Assembly (NCBI GenBank): GCA_946617625.1 | Contig: CAMOKF010000007.1 | Span: 1-47,128 of the forward strand | Source: an uncultured Bacillota bacterium | Lineage (GTDB): Bacteria > Bacillota_I > Bacilli_A > RF39 > UBA660 | Reading direction: 5' to 3' | DNA length: 47,128 bases | Shown here: positions 33,001 through 39,112 of the stretch, one piece after another | How positions within the stretch are numbered: the stretch's first letter is position 1 | Layout: the number at the start of each line of letters is the position of its first letter | Translations under genes and position numbers: made by a program | The notes under the pieces: model-generated | The model's input: the letters and a program-made list of their open reading frames with translations, nothing else | What the model was told of the DNA's origin: nothing | Database searches by the model: none

Positions 33001-34074
33001 TAAATTAGCAAAATTATCGATTATATTTTCGTGAAAGTATTTATTTTTGTCCCATTTTAGATTTACATCTATATTCTTAAATGGTTCTTCTACGCTGTTC
33101 ATCATATTTTCTATTTTATTATAATCATCATTTAACGAATATAAATTAGTTAATCTATTATATTGTATTAATTGATTTTCAAATTCTAACTTAGATTTTT
33201 CAGTTTGTAATTTATTTAATGTAGCATCATTTACTCCATTAGATATAGAACTATTAATTGCTTCTAATTTTTTTACATTAGTATCAAATCTTTTTTCTAA
33301 AGTAGCTATATCTTTACTATCTCCAAATAAAGAGCGTAACATTCCATCACTATAATCTGCTCCAAAATATTTTTCATTTATTTTTTGCATAGCATTATTT
33401 GCTGCTTTTACATTTCCTTCTTTTATACTAGTATTAAATTTTTCAATATATTTTTTATAATAACTATCTTTATTCTCATAAGGATTTATAGTTTGCTTAT
33501 TAGTAGCTTTATTAGTAGCTTTATTAGTTATAGCTTCAAATTGAGAACTAGCTTCAGTAGTTTTTTTATTTGTTGGACTAATGTTTTTAAATTTATTTTG
33601 TACATCTTGTTTAGTTTGCCATTGTTTAGCTTTTTTCTTATTCTCGGCAGCTTCATCAGTAATCAAAAAATTATTTAGTGATAAATCATTTACTCCTAAA
33701 TTAGTATAAAAATCAGAAGTAGAAGTATCTTTAGAATTATTATAATTATATTTTTGTCCACCGGAAGTAGCTAAATCCCAATTATAAATCAAACTATTAG
33801 TTCTTTCTTTAATTAATGAACTTTTGTTGTTATTATAATATTCTTCTTGTTCTTTTTTCTTTTTTTCTTCTGCTGCTTTTTGTTGTTTTTGTTGCTCCAT
33901 TTCTAATTGTTTTTTAGCCAAATTATTTGAATAATAATCTATTTGAGCCAAAAAATCATTAGAAGAATTTTGAGATTTAGAAGCAGAAGAGTTTGTACTT
34001 TTAACTTTTTTAGAACCTATACTATTTACTACTTCATTGAATATATCATCATTTCTACTATATTTAAAAGCCAT
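27073..34074 (-). CDS. Giant polyvalent ejection protein with ADP-ribosyltransferase-like domains
   Basis: 2333 residues. Order: Gln/Lys/Glu coiled coil (about 35-110); a helical part with hydrophobic stretches (about 340-600); a long Asn/Thr/Ser-rich linker; ART-PolyVal-like unit A (about 1158-1351, with VYHGT, FTTNKEAAKTYS, YDGLI, YIVFDDSQF); unit B (about 1390-1525, with VYRGS, FFSDDADIADSY, YDGLIF, VTFNSNQI); and a C-terminal region (about 1810-2115, with YDPIYTANNMLRDFGDS) resembling LPD38 of large polyvalent proteins. Such proteins are packaged and injected with the DNA. ADP-ribosylation of a host target is inferred. The hexapeptide GNKLST recurs three times round the ART units. AGGAGG start site. 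Confidence 0.85.
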   Translation of the reverse strand: MAFKYSRNDDIFNEVVNSIGSKKVKSTNSSASKSQNSSNDFLAQIDYYSNNLAKKQLEMEQQKQQKAAEEKKKKEQEEYYNNNKSSLIKERTNSLIYNWDLATSGGQKYNYNNSKDTSTSDFYTNLGVNDLSLNNFLITDEAAENKKKAKQWQTKQDVQNKFKNISPTNKKTTEASSQFEAITNKATNKATNKQTINPYENKDSYYKKYIEKFNTSIKEGNVKAANNAMQKINEKYFGADYSDGMLRSLFGDSKDIATLEKRFDTNVKKLEAINSSISNGVNDATLNKLQTEKSKLEFENQLIQYNRLTNLYSLNDDYNKIENMMNSVEEPFKNIDVNLKWDKNKYFHENIIDNFANLFNATIQTVGATANAMMDMSFGSVNTLLANDIPINMLDIDDEKALMITNGIVDFAEYLVPLVGKAKLYIDTASSGSVALPGLYDNFIAKPLGLEEQKSALLGENPNAIQTFGASLYVAMNFVLDGIIKKSPLGKFSFDDKTTYEISKMTFGEIAKALGITMTSEGLEEFFQAYGEDMMYGDKDRSFKDVVFDKELRAQAFKNFVYAIIVSGAVGTTQAGRAKLKYRNNNITTNTKYAHINKTPEGAINVDSTSVEKVNKEKLTETLTTSLENNQSVDIISTDIDNDIDNLDIEYESPTNTTTTKDVEAVSIDNTNTYKSNIEAITFDSTEKTILESLNNPNYYEAKGLSESPTLQEVYDLLVHNDDPMAEKLFYYNELYGNRKYSTFIENLNNGKITPEVVANQVIPENTKSNYSPSAIKNNTVTTVVPSQEMANFILANNPTADVEVIDVKSPTFNEDIKNYVNGKATYNLNLNTKIKNETSPTTVDSKSIKNLHTELSDLNNTLSKVDANEDLPISKVKIDNSALASGNFTDISNNVQENLLNTLDTENYSLAERREAFAKTLSILNKYNNETRTPIKQKGGKPVVFDKTGFNTYEASESISSDGHTPVIVNSTGKFIYGNSDAKLNLSERAVNKVNNMIDKLGLNGDKLTTRSTNKDVAELVNKNKDMAKEILQTLGYDGVLYGKQKTKLITATDNNDTANIDNELNKASKKVDEIMALEKNTLSKEDFIAKMQIAKETMNGAVKTKPVKVGSKQSDSIKSSVKVKSDLNLSNKSITETKLDSAGSDIKSDKLLNNKPLLRNSNGELIEVYHGTDSKLIGNKLSTNYSGKKIAPNNALPRLNFTTNKEAAKTYSLNNNLEYTENSQVISGYIAMNNPLIIDANGNSFISIEHNIIDLKQDSSDIGLKKNVTNIDNIAKYAKENGYDGLIVNNVLDTYHTPTYSEWATLHSNEIGYEINEKGQKIVDAKKTQDHLHNYFLGTDYIVFDDSQFITKEEYNKINKDLNIKNITTDNLGNKLSTKDKNFIKNSKVVNEIGQPKMVYRGSNADKILSNTTNSKEKISFFSDDADIADSYRNSIDGKQYSAYINIENPYIIDANGAMFNRIKSDIGNTTDDIVNSVLELNKTSNKKYDGLIFNNVLDRGPYYHKKLGNKLSTVYVTFNSNQINIKNTDINTKTKNIEKPTPIKSEVTVKAGDIEIKGNPETISVDTLQDIEEAFNEVSVHNTKANKELKNSFSKLYSAVFDRYSPILNIANANSNLDVKNAISDLWTIRNKVHNNIKVEQTDINGNVVGKSLDTIKKQIKKQDLNDFQKTIRAILNVERINNDQEPILNLDAKKSQQYYDSMIKKHPYFKNVIDDLRVWNTNNTQKLLDAGLISTSQKEALDSKYTIYAPIYSAEPSDFGDIGEKSYNTKLKASDTLKPTTKQGKSILDIWTAFVAQEQNLENSILKNNAYKAMANSKLYSIDAKGKNTGTDIIYYDGGKVNKFTTNNEIAQVFQKYNIEKTLDDIFSIPVLNWFPKLKTKVQQKMLTSYDPIYTANNMLRDFGDSALFYSKYPLKFAKNYIRAAFNAANNSVLYQEITNTGIVPKTASTNKFTRILTSIESLPKMAEYISAIESGKTSVEAKLEAQDVNLNFARGGYATQALNSKGWLFLNASTQALDKTVSTIKYDIGKIKENPVKGSLNLLMKVGAMSAPAMLNALLNQDDEDYEKLPYYYKNNYYMIKIGDNKFLRIPKGRIVGTVDTLVRYATGVDDEVDLNTYIESIKSSLESSVLPQDLIESSPFNEITAIKNNKNYYGAEIYNEDAPLDEKAFSIINYISMNTFGRYGKAFKNLMDGDSTTDIWDVNNYVFDSTKYDKNLSAVYTLRDKYQYQKKNDKDMSFEDKVMKKYIDTKVYAINSISGDINKQKANGATLEDMKDLYQARDALTQDTIDNYNKYTIDKNGDVWTIYFDDETYTYTPSKDSFKKLKK

Positions 34075-34087
34075 ATTTGCCTCCTAA

Positions 34088-35095
34088 CTAAATTCCATAT
34101 TGCTTTTTAACAGCTGCTTTATCAGCTTTAGAAAATTTATATTTAGAATTATTTAATACTGAATTAATTTGTGATTTAGTTACTCCACCATTATTAACTT
34201 CAGCCTGTATTAAAGCTAAGTAAGCATTATAAGCATCATTATTACTAAATGACCCTGGATTCATACAATAAGTAGTTTTATATACTGTTTCAGTTTTACC
34301 AGTTTTAGTATTTTTCTTTTTAGTTTTAGTAGAACCTCTACTTCCACCTCCACCTCCGCCAGTTTTCTTATGAGCGGTGTAATAAGCTAATTTATATTGC
34401 TTAGTAGCTAAATCATTTTCAAATTTTTGTTGTTTTAATTGGTCTTGGTATTGTTTTTCTTTAAACTTATTTTCCCATTCTTGTTGAGCAAGTTTATCAG
34501 CTCTGTCTTGTTGAGCTCTTTCATTTTCTAGTTCTTGTTGCTTTAATCTATCTTGATATTGTAAATCATTATAGTAATTATTATAAGTAGTATTATATAC
34601 ATCTCTACCTTGTTCACCAATATATTTTTGAGTTTCAAGTTTATCTTTAGCATAAGCAGCATCTAAGTCTGCTAAATCTTCATTTAAATCTCCTAGAGCA
34701 TTGATTTTTTGATTATCAATATCTCTCATACTTTCATTATAGTCTAATACTAAATCTCCATATTGTTGTCCGTAAGCAACATTATTTAATAATCTTTGTG
34801 TTACTCCAAAACCTTGAGTATTTACTCCTAAAGCAACTAAATCTGAATCAATTTGTTGTAAGTTTTGTTGTTTATTTATATAAGCAGCTCTAGCATTTCT
34901 TTCGAATCTTTGTTGTATACCAGGAATTTGTTGTTCTATTTGAGTAATTAAATTTTGGTATCTAGTTTGAGCGGCTTGTTGGTCTAATGCTTTGCTTTCA
35001 TCTAAACCAGTCAATAAATAAGATAATGAATTTTCATATTCTTGTTGAGCATTTGTAGCATAGTCATTAGATTTAGTTATATATTCTGATTCCAT
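34088..35095 (-). CDS. Internal virion protein (coiled coil)
   Basis: 335 residues rich in Gln, Asn, Glu and Tyr. Residues 1-235 form long helices with an internal near-repeat (QYQDRLKQQELENERAQQ and QYQDQLKQQKFENDLA). A Gly6 hinge (about 246-251) and a basic linker follow, then a small C-terminal domain with SQINSVLNNSKYKFSKADK. This composition and the place just before the giant ejection protein fit an internal or ejection protein, comparable in role to T7 gp14/gp15. It has a late-promoter-like motif and terminator directly upstream. Confidence 0.8.
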   Translation of the reverse strand: MESEYITKSNDYATNAQQEYENSLSYLLTGLDESKALDQQAAQTRYQNLITQIEQQIPGIQQRFERNARAAYINKQQNLQQIDSDLVALGVNTQGFGVTQRLLNNVAYGQQYGDLVLDYNESMRDIDNQKINALGDLNEDLADLDAAYAKDKLETQKYIGEQGRDVYNTTYNNYYNDLQYQDRLKQQELENERAQQDRADKLAQQEWENKFKEKQYQDQLKQQKFENDLATKQYKLAYYTAHKKTGGGGGGSRGSTKTKKKNTKTGKTETVYKTTYCMNPGSFSNNDAYNAYLALIQAEVNNGGVTKSQINSVLNNSKYKFSKADKAAVKKQYGI

Positions 35096-35110
35096 ATTAA
35101 TTCTCCTTTT

Positions 35111-35123
35111 TAATATTATATGC
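35111..35123 (-). promoter_or_regulatory. Late-promoter-like motif upstream of internal virion protein
   Basis: The minus strand reads the full core GCATATAATATTA, followed by AAAAGGAG. It starts directly after the T-run of the terminator at 35125-35151, so the -35 position is occupied by a hairpin. TATAAT is at 35115-35120. Confidence 0.8.
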
Positions 35124-35124
35124 C

Positions 35125-35151
35125 AAAAAAGTGTAAGTATTAACTTACACT
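35125..35151 (-). terminator. Terminator upstream of internal virion protein gene
   Basis: On the minus strand AGTGTAAGT (35143-35151) pairs with ACTTACACT (35130-35138), loop TAAT, followed by a T-run (35125-35130). It ends the transcript of the preceding small genes immediately before the next late promoter. Confidence 0.87.
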
Positions 35152-35172
35152 ATATAAATAAAATATTGTAAT

Positions 35173-35385
35173 TTATTTATCAATAATTTGTAATATTTTG
35201 TTAAGTTTCGCAATAATAATATCATTTTGTTCGATTATTTTATTTAAATAATCAGAGTCTTGATGTTGCAAATATTTTAATAAATGCTCATTACTTAATG
35301 ATTTTCTATTCATTTGCCAACTATCTAATTGACAAATATTAGCTAATAAAGCTAAAGCAGCATAACTATTTATTTCACTATCCAT
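35173..35385 (-). CDS. Hypothetical protein (70 residues)
   Basis: Helical protein starting MDSEINSYAALALLANICQL with a C-terminal YLNKIIEQNDIIIAKLNKIL helix, a style shared with small unannotated proteins near late genes of gut Firmicutes phages. It overlaps the peptidase-like gene by 16 bases and has only a weak ribosome binding site, suggesting coupling. Function unknown. Confidence 0.75.
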   Translation of the reverse strand: MDSEINSYAALALLANICQLDSWQMNRKSLSNEHLLKYLQHQDSDYLNKIIEQNDIIIAKLNKILQIIDK

Positions 35386-35726
35386 GCATACTCAGCTTTT
35401 CTATTAGTACAATCAAAAGTATCATATACTATTCCATACTTAGAGCAAGTTATGTGACCTTTCATTGTTACTAATAATATACTATCATCATATAAATCAG
35501 ATATATCTCCAACAGTTAAGTTATTAGTATTTATTCTATAATATTTATTATCTAAATAATTTATTACAAAATCTACTTTGTCCATCATAGTACCTTCAAA
35601 TTGAGCTATATCACTAAGCATATCATAAACATAATCCCAACTTTTATTAGTAGCACAACTTATAGCTCGTATTACACAATCATCTGTAAAATTACCAATA
35701 GCATTAGCATTGTAAAATTTATACAT
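35370..35726 (-). CDS. Papain-like cysteine peptidase homologue
   Basis: 118 residues with a possible catalytic triad: Cys17 (FTDDCVIRAIS, start of a helix), His91 (KGHITC) and Asp102 (YDTFDC). The NDC/DDC-helix…HIT…YDTWDC layout is one I know from small papain-like proteins in Firmicutes phages. Substrate unknown; roles in virion protein processing or in host wall/protein cleavage are possible. It overlaps the upstream gene stop (TAATG). Confidence 0.7.
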   Translation of the reverse strand: MYKFYNANAIGNFTDDCVIRAISCATNKSWDYVYDMLSDIAQFEGTMMDKVDFVINYLDNKYYRINTNNLTVGDISDLYDDSILLVTMKGHITCSKYGIVYDTFDCTNRKAEYAWIVK

Positions 35727-36211
35727 TACATATCACTTAGTTCTTGTATTTTTCTGTCAATAAATTGTCTTTCATCTGGTGTTTTAGCTATTTTCTTTAC
35801 ATGATTTACGAAATCCATTAAGTTATCAGTCATCATTTCTATTTTCTGCATGTTATCTTGAGTACCATAACTTCCACTTTCACTATAAGCTCTATATGCT
35901 TCATATACTCCATCTAAAGCCTCTTCACCTCTATAATTTCCTCTAGCACCATAGTCACCATAGTTATTATTTTCTCTATAGTTTCTTCTACCATAAGCTC
36001 CATAGTTTCCATAATTTCCATATCTATATTTCATACTTTCTATTTTCTCCTTCCAATATTCTTCATTTTTTAAATCTTTATGAATATCAACTAATTTATA
36101 TAAATAGTCAATATTATTAACATTTATATGCTCATTTTTTATAGTTTCTATTTGTGTTTCAGTTTCTTTAATAATCGCATCACACCATGTTTTTTCTTTT
36201 TCTTCTTCCAT
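35726..36211 (-). CDS. Protein with Tyr/Gly/Asn/Arg-rich low-complexity segment
   Basis: 161 residues. A helical N-terminus (1-62) is followed by a low-complexity part (about 63-95) made of repeating YGNYG, YGARG and NYG units. A C-terminal helical domain follows (about 100-160, MQKIEMMTDNLMDFVNHVKKIAK). This arrangement recurs in gut Firmicutes phages, usually near this group of late genes; function unknown. Tyr/Gly/Arg repeats of this type can drive phase separation or RNA binding, but that is speculation here. AGGAGG ribosome binding site. Confidence 0.8.
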   Translation of the reverse strand: MEEEKEKTWCDAIIKETETQIETIKNEHINVNNIDYLYKLVDIHKDLKNEEYWKEKIESMKYRYGNYGNYGAYGRRNYRENNNYGDYGARGNYRGEEALDGVYEAYRAYSESGSYGTQDNMQKIEMMTDNLMDFVNHVKKIAKTPDERQFIDRKIQELSDM

Positions 36212-36220
36212 ATATACCTC

Positions 36221-36679
36221 CTATGATAATCTTTTAATTATTAAATTAGCACTTTGTATAATTGGAGTTTCAGTATCTATACCTACATTAGTAGATAAGT
36301 TAGGTATACTAGGTACACTAGCAATAGTTAAAGTAGCATTAGCTCTACCACATACTTTTATTACTTTGCTAAAAGATATATTTTCTGGTATTCCAGCAGT
36401 AGTAATTTCAGTAATAGCAGTAGTACCAGGTACTAAAATACCATCTTGATATAAACCTAAAGCTACACTTCCAGCAGTAGCACTTGAGATATTAGAATTT
36501 AAACTTACTTCGTAATAACCTCCATCTAATATTTGATATAATGGACTTCCTTCTTGATGTTGAAGCCATCCTCCACATTGACAATTAGCACTTCTACTTC
36601 TTATATCGTCATTAGCAAATGTTATAGCAGCAGAGTTATTTGTCAAAGTTAAAGGTAATTCTTGTACACTTTGTATCAT
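36221..36679 (-). CDS. Beta-sandwich (BclA/C1q-like) decoration or surface protein
   Basis: 152 residues from ATG 36679, which has GAAAGGAG at good spacing; the ATG at 36694 lies within that site. Beta-rich sequence with CQCGGWLQHQEG, GGYYEVSLNSNI, VALGLYQDGILVPGT and VCGRANATLTI, resembling the trimeric jelly-roll of BclA C-terminal/C1q-like domains. Probably a trimeric virion surface or head-fibre protein. The gene follows an attenuator-like structure (36704-36742). Confidence 0.7.
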   Translation of the reverse strand: MIQSVQELPLTLTNNSAAITFANDDIRSRSANCQCGGWLQHQEGSPLYQILDGGYYEVSLNSNISSATAGSVALGLYQDGILVPGTTAITEITTAGIPENISFSKVIKVCGRANATLTIASVPSIPNLSTNVGIDTETPIIQSANLIIKRLS

Positions 36680-36696
36680 ATTTTCTCCTTTCATAA

Positions 36697-36728
36697 AATT
36701 AAAAGAGGATAGAACTTAGCTATCCTCT
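36697..36728 (-). terminator. Terminator hairpin, part of an attenuator-like element
   Basis: On the minus strand AGAGGATAG (36720-36728) pairs with CTATCCTCT (36704-36712), nine perfect pairs with a seven-base loop, followed by TTTTAATTTT. It lies between the 253-residue gene and the beta-sandwich gene. Confidence 0.82.
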
Positions 36729-36742
36729 GTATAGTAAGTTCT
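36711..36742 (-). promoter_or_regulatory. Alternative hairpin overlapping the terminator
   Basis: In transcription order, 36735-36742 pairs with 36711-36718 (8 pairs) and, after a one-base bulge, 36731-36734 pairs with 36720-36723 (4 pairs). This structure uses bases of both terminator arms, so the two cannot form together. It is transcribed first. This is the geometry of an attenuator; what would switch it is not visible. Confidence 0.6.
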
Positions 36743-36769
36743 CAAACGAGTTTCCTAATAAGGTCTTAC

Positions 36770-37531
36770 TTAAATAAAATTTGAACCACCACATCCGCAA
36801 CTATTGTTGCAAGTAAAGATAGGTGTTCTTCCATATACTGGCGTAGATGGTACTGGGCATGAATTTAATCTATTATATAAAGCATCTACTTCATTAGCAA
36901 AGCCTTGAGTGATTAAATTATTTTGAGCACTTTGACTAGCTGCAAGATTAGCCATATTTAATTGAGTTCTTAATTGAGCGATAGTATCATTTTTAGCTTC
37001 AATTTCTTGAGCACATAATTTATCTAATATAGCTTGTGTATTAGCAGTATTAGCAGTAATTATATCTCTAATTCCATTACTTAAAGCTTCTCTATCGGCA
37101 CAGTTTTCAGTAGCTACAGTATATTTTAAATCAGCTATAGATGCTCTATTATCACAGCAGCATTGTGCTAATTGACTTTGTAAGCTCATTAATCCAGTTC
37201 TATTTTCAAAACCTGAATTATTAATAGCTGTTACTACATCAAATCTATTGTCACAAGCTTGTCTAGATAAATCTGATAAACTATTATTTATTCCAGTAAT
37301 ACCATTAAGAAGAGCACTTTGGTCAAAACCACGTTGAACATCATTATTAATATAATAAGGCATTCCACTATTTCCACCATCGTTTCCGTTAAAACCATTA
37401 CCTCTCCATCCCATAGCAAAGATTAAGAAAATAATAATCCACCAAGCTCCACCATCTCCGAATCCATAACCACTTCCGTTACGATTTCCAGATAATACAG
37501 CTACGTCAGCAGGACTTAGACTTCCTTCCAT
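36770..37531 (-). CDS. Glycine-rich membrane-anchored, cysteine-rich protein (253 residues)
   Basis: ATG 37531 has AGAAAGGAG upstream; the longer frame from 37585 lacks a site. Residues 1-20 (MEGSLSPADVAVLSGNRNGS) precede a Gly-rich part and a short hydrophobic segment (WWIIIFLIFAMGW), then a Gly/Asn stretch, helical middle, a CCC motif (near residue 125) and a cysteine-rich end (TCNNSCGCGGSNFI). I know this type as a widespread but uncharacterised protein of gut Firmicutes phages, encoded near head/tail genes. Membrane anchoring and disulfide or metal binding are inferences. Confidence 0.8.
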   Translation of the reverse strand: MEGSLSPADVAVLSGNRNGSGYGFGDGGAWWIIIFLIFAMGWRGNGFNGNDGGNSGMPYYINNDVQRGFDQSALLNGITGINNSLSDLSRQACDNRFDVVTAINNSGFENRTGLMSLQSQLAQCCCDNRASIADLKYTVATENCADREALSNGIRDIITANTANTQAILDKLCAQEIEAKNDTIAQLRTQLNMANLAASQSAQNNLITQGFANEVDALYNRLNSCPVPSTPVYGRTPIFTCNNSCGCGGSNFI

Positions 37532-37590
37532 TCTATTTCTCCTTTCTATAAATGTATTGGACTCGCGAATTATATATAAAACCAATACTG

Positions 37591-37809
37591 TTATTTAAAG
37601 TTAGTCATAAAATTAGAAAATTCTTTATTAAAATCCATACCTTTTTCTTTCATTATATTTTTAGCAAATTCTTCTACTCCTTTAGTATCACCAGCATTAG
37701 CCATTTTAATCAAATTATTAAAAATTGGATTAGTATTATTAGCTAGCATTTTCATAACTAATTGTTGAGGATTGTTTATAAAATTTTTAATAAAATTAAT
37801 ACTATTCAT
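37591..37809 (-). CDS. Conserved small phage protein (72 residues)
   Basis: ATG 37809 fits the GAGGAAG site. The motif FINNPQQLVMKMLANNTNPIF followed by GDTKGVEEFAKNIMKEKGMDF matches uncharacterised proteins regularly found beside the 253-residue and 122-residue neighbours. Function unknown. Overlaps the upstream gene by eight bases. Confidence 0.82.
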   Translation of the reverse strand: MNSINFIKNFINNPQQLVMKMLANNTNPIFNNLIKMANAGDTKGVEEFAKNIMKEKGMDFNKEFSNFMTNFK

Positions 37810-38170
37810 CATCTTCCTCATCGTCCTTTTTTATACTTTTTAATTTCTTTTTTAAATCTTTAATATCGTTTTTAATATCGTCTAAATCTTTATTAGTTAT
37901 ATATTTAATATCGTCAATTGAATCTTCTACAGGTTTAAAAATAATTATTTTACTAGTTCCATCAGGTTGTAATTTTTTAGTCAAAATAGCAGTTCCATCA
38001 GTTAATGGATAGTAACTAATACTTCCATCTAATGGTACTTCTATAGCTTTAACTACATCAATACTATCTACAGACCTTCCTTGTAAAATATTCCTATTAT
38101 AATTTGGTTCAAAAGTGTTTAATCTAGTTTGAGGTAATTGATTATAATATGGATTATAATTATTGTACAT
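37802..38170 (-). CDS. Conserved phage protein with small beta domain (122 residues)
   Basis: Tyr/Asn-rich N-terminus (MYNNYNPYYNQLPQTRLN), then a conserved core QGRSVDSIDVVKAIEVPLDGSISYYPLTDG (read in parts), and a highly charged Lys/Asp C-terminal helix. The core pattern is familiar from late-region proteins of Firmicutes phages, role unknown. AAGGAGAGTG ribosome binding site; follows a terminator, so a promoter is needed upstream (see 38203-38211). Confidence 0.82.
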   Translation of the reverse strand: MYNNYNPYYNQLPQTRLNTFEPNYNRNILQGRSVDSIDVVKAIEVPLDGSISYYPLTDGTAILTKKLQPDGTSKIIIFKPVEDSIDDIKYITNKDLDDIKNDIKDLKKKLKSIKKDDEEDDE

Positions 38171-38202
38171 ATTATCACTCTCCTTAGTTTATTTACAATT
38201 AA

Positions 38203-38211
38203 ATTATAACA
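38203..38211 (-). promoter_or_regulatory. Possible extended -10 promoter for the 122-residue gene
   Basis: The minus strand reads TGTTATAAT directly after the terminator at 38214-38242. The TGnTATAAT form can act without a -35 box. It is unlike the GCATATAATATTA late motif, so it may be a host-type promoter. Tentative. Confidence 0.4.
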
Positions 38212-38213
38212 TT

Positions 38214-38242
38214 AAAAAAGAACTGAAAATTATTCAGTTCTT
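38214..38242 (-). terminator. Terminator after the helix-turn-helix gene
   Basis: On the minus strand AAGAACTGAA (38233-38242) pairs perfectly with TTCAGTTCTT (38218-38227), loop TAATT, followed by TTTT. Between it and the stop at 38271 is a tandem CGTATAAAAAT repeat (2-3 copies). Confidence 0.88.
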
Positions 38243-38270
38243 ATACGATTTTTATACGATTTTTATACGG

Positions 38271-38471
38271 TTATAATACCTTCATTAATTTATTTACTAT
38301 TTTATTTATTTCTTTAGAGATTTTAGAAGTACTCCAACCAGTTAAATCTGCTATTTTAACATTACTATAATCTTTTATTTTATATTCTATTATAGATTTT
38401 TGCAAATCATTAAGTAAAGCTTTATCTGCTAGAATATCTAATTCTTTTTTAGAAAATTCAAATCTATACAT
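38271..38471 (-). CDS. Sigma region 4-like helix-turn-helix protein (66 residues)
   Basis: The sequence DLQKSIIEYKIKDYSNVKIADLTGWSTSKISKEI (read in parts) has the helix-turn-helix pattern of sigma region 4 and of small phage transcription regulators. It is encoded in the late block, with its own terminator directly downstream. It could modulate late transcription or early shut-off; target unknown. Ribosome binding site weak (AAGAAAAGAAAATAAT). Confidence 0.75.
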   Translation of the reverse strand: MYRFEFSKKELDILADKALLNDLQKSIIEYKIKDYSNVKIADLTGWSTSKISKEINKIVNKLMKVL

Positions 38472-38472
38472 A

Positions 38473-38571
38473 TTATTTTCTTTTCTTACGTATTCTAATT
38501 ACTTTTTTATTTGCTTTAGGAGTTCGTTTAATAGTTCTAAGTTTTCTTACTCTAATGCCAATTATATACAT
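38473..38571 (-). CDS. Very basic small peptide (32 residues), tentative
   Basis: ATG 38569-38571 lies in the end of the upstream membrane-protein gene; the frame stops at TAA 38473-38475, one base from the next start. The product, starting MYIIGIRVRKLRTIKRTPKA, is mostly Lys/Arg after residue 7, like a protamine-type DNA binder. The GGAG motif is too close to the ATG, so translation would depend on coupling. Gene status moderately supported by the gap-filling fit and composition. Confidence 0.55.
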   Translation of the reverse strand: MYIIGIRVRKLRTIKRTPKANKKVIRIRKKRK

Positions 38572-38806
38572 CTCCAGTTATTTGTTCATTATAATTATTA
38601 TTACTTCCATCAATAGCCACTTCGTCATAAGCAATATCATAATTAGTAACAACATAAACTAATCCTCCAACAAATAATCCTATAATAGCAGTCAAAATTA
38701 TAATTATAGTAACTAATCGTTTATTATTTTTTTCTAATATATTAGTCAAATCTTTATATTGCTTTAATACTAGCATAGCTAAAGTAGTATCTTCATTTTC
38801 GTCCAT
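38552..38806 (-). CDS. Membrane protein (84 residues), single-span
   Basis: Acidic N-terminus and helix (MDENEDTTLAMLVLKQYKDL), one strong hydrophobic segment (about residues 31-53, LVTIIIILTAIIGLFVGGLVYVV), then a polar tail. Type resembles accessory lysis or phage membrane proteins in Firmicutes. Part of a cluster of three membrane proteins (38552-39220). AAAGGATT ribosome binding site. Confidence 0.8.
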   Translation of the reverse strand: MDENEDTTLAMLVLKQYKDLTNILEKNNKRLVTIIIILTAIIGLFVGGLVYVVTNYDIAYDEVAIDGSNNNYNEQITGDVYNWH

Positions 38807-38808
38807 TA

Positions 38809-39072
38809 TTATTTAATCCTTTCACTAATACTATCTAACTCTTTGCTTAAATTTTTTTGGTCATTTTCTAATATAGCCATTCTTCCTAAGACGTTATTAT
38901 ATTTGTCTTGTTTTTTAGATAGTTCATTTATTCTATATTCCATTAATTTTAAATTCTCATCTAATTTAGTATTTATTACAGCTTGATTTTTATTATTAAG
39001 AGTAACAGTAGCTAATATAGAAGGTATAGCAGTACATAAGCCACCTATAATAGCAGTAAGAGTACTTTCCAT
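38809..39072 (-). CDS. Membrane-anchored coiled-coil protein, holin-like (87 residues)
   Basis: N-terminal hydrophobic segment (about residues 4-25, TLTAIIGGLCTAIPSILATVTL) followed by a charged helix (about 33-87, KLMEYRINELSKKQDKYNNV) that should be coiled coil. Such proteins are often annotated as holin-like or BhlA-type; with a Dp-1 holin elsewhere it may be a second lysis or antiholin component. Preceded by a late motif (39094-39106) and AAAGGAG. Confidence 0.75.
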   Translation of the reverse strand: MESTLTAIIGGLCTAIPSILATVTLNNKNQAVINTKLDENLKLMEYRINELSKKQDKYNNVLGRMAILENDQKNLSKELDSISERIK

Positions 39073-39093
39073 ATATTTATTCTCCTTTCTTAT

Positions 39094-39106
39094 TAATATT
39101 ATATGC
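39094..39106 (-). promoter_or_regulatory. Late-promoter-like motif upstream of membrane gene cluster
   Basis: The minus strand reads the perfect core GCATATAATATTA, preceded by TTTA and followed by ATAAGAAAGGAG. It lies 21 bases before the start of the 87-residue gene and just after the small 35-residue gene stop. Confidence 0.8.
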
Positions 39107-39112
39107 TAAATA

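Noticed and set aside
27073-34074. Giant protein as a tape-measure protein
   Set aside because: It is last in the late block, lacks the long uninterrupted helical pattern, and carries ART-like and polyvalent-protein domains, which fit an ejected protein better.
38241-38270. Tandem GATTTTTATAC repeats as a CRISPR array or attachment site
   Set aside because: Two to three 11-base units without spacers, no cas genes and no integrase in the window.
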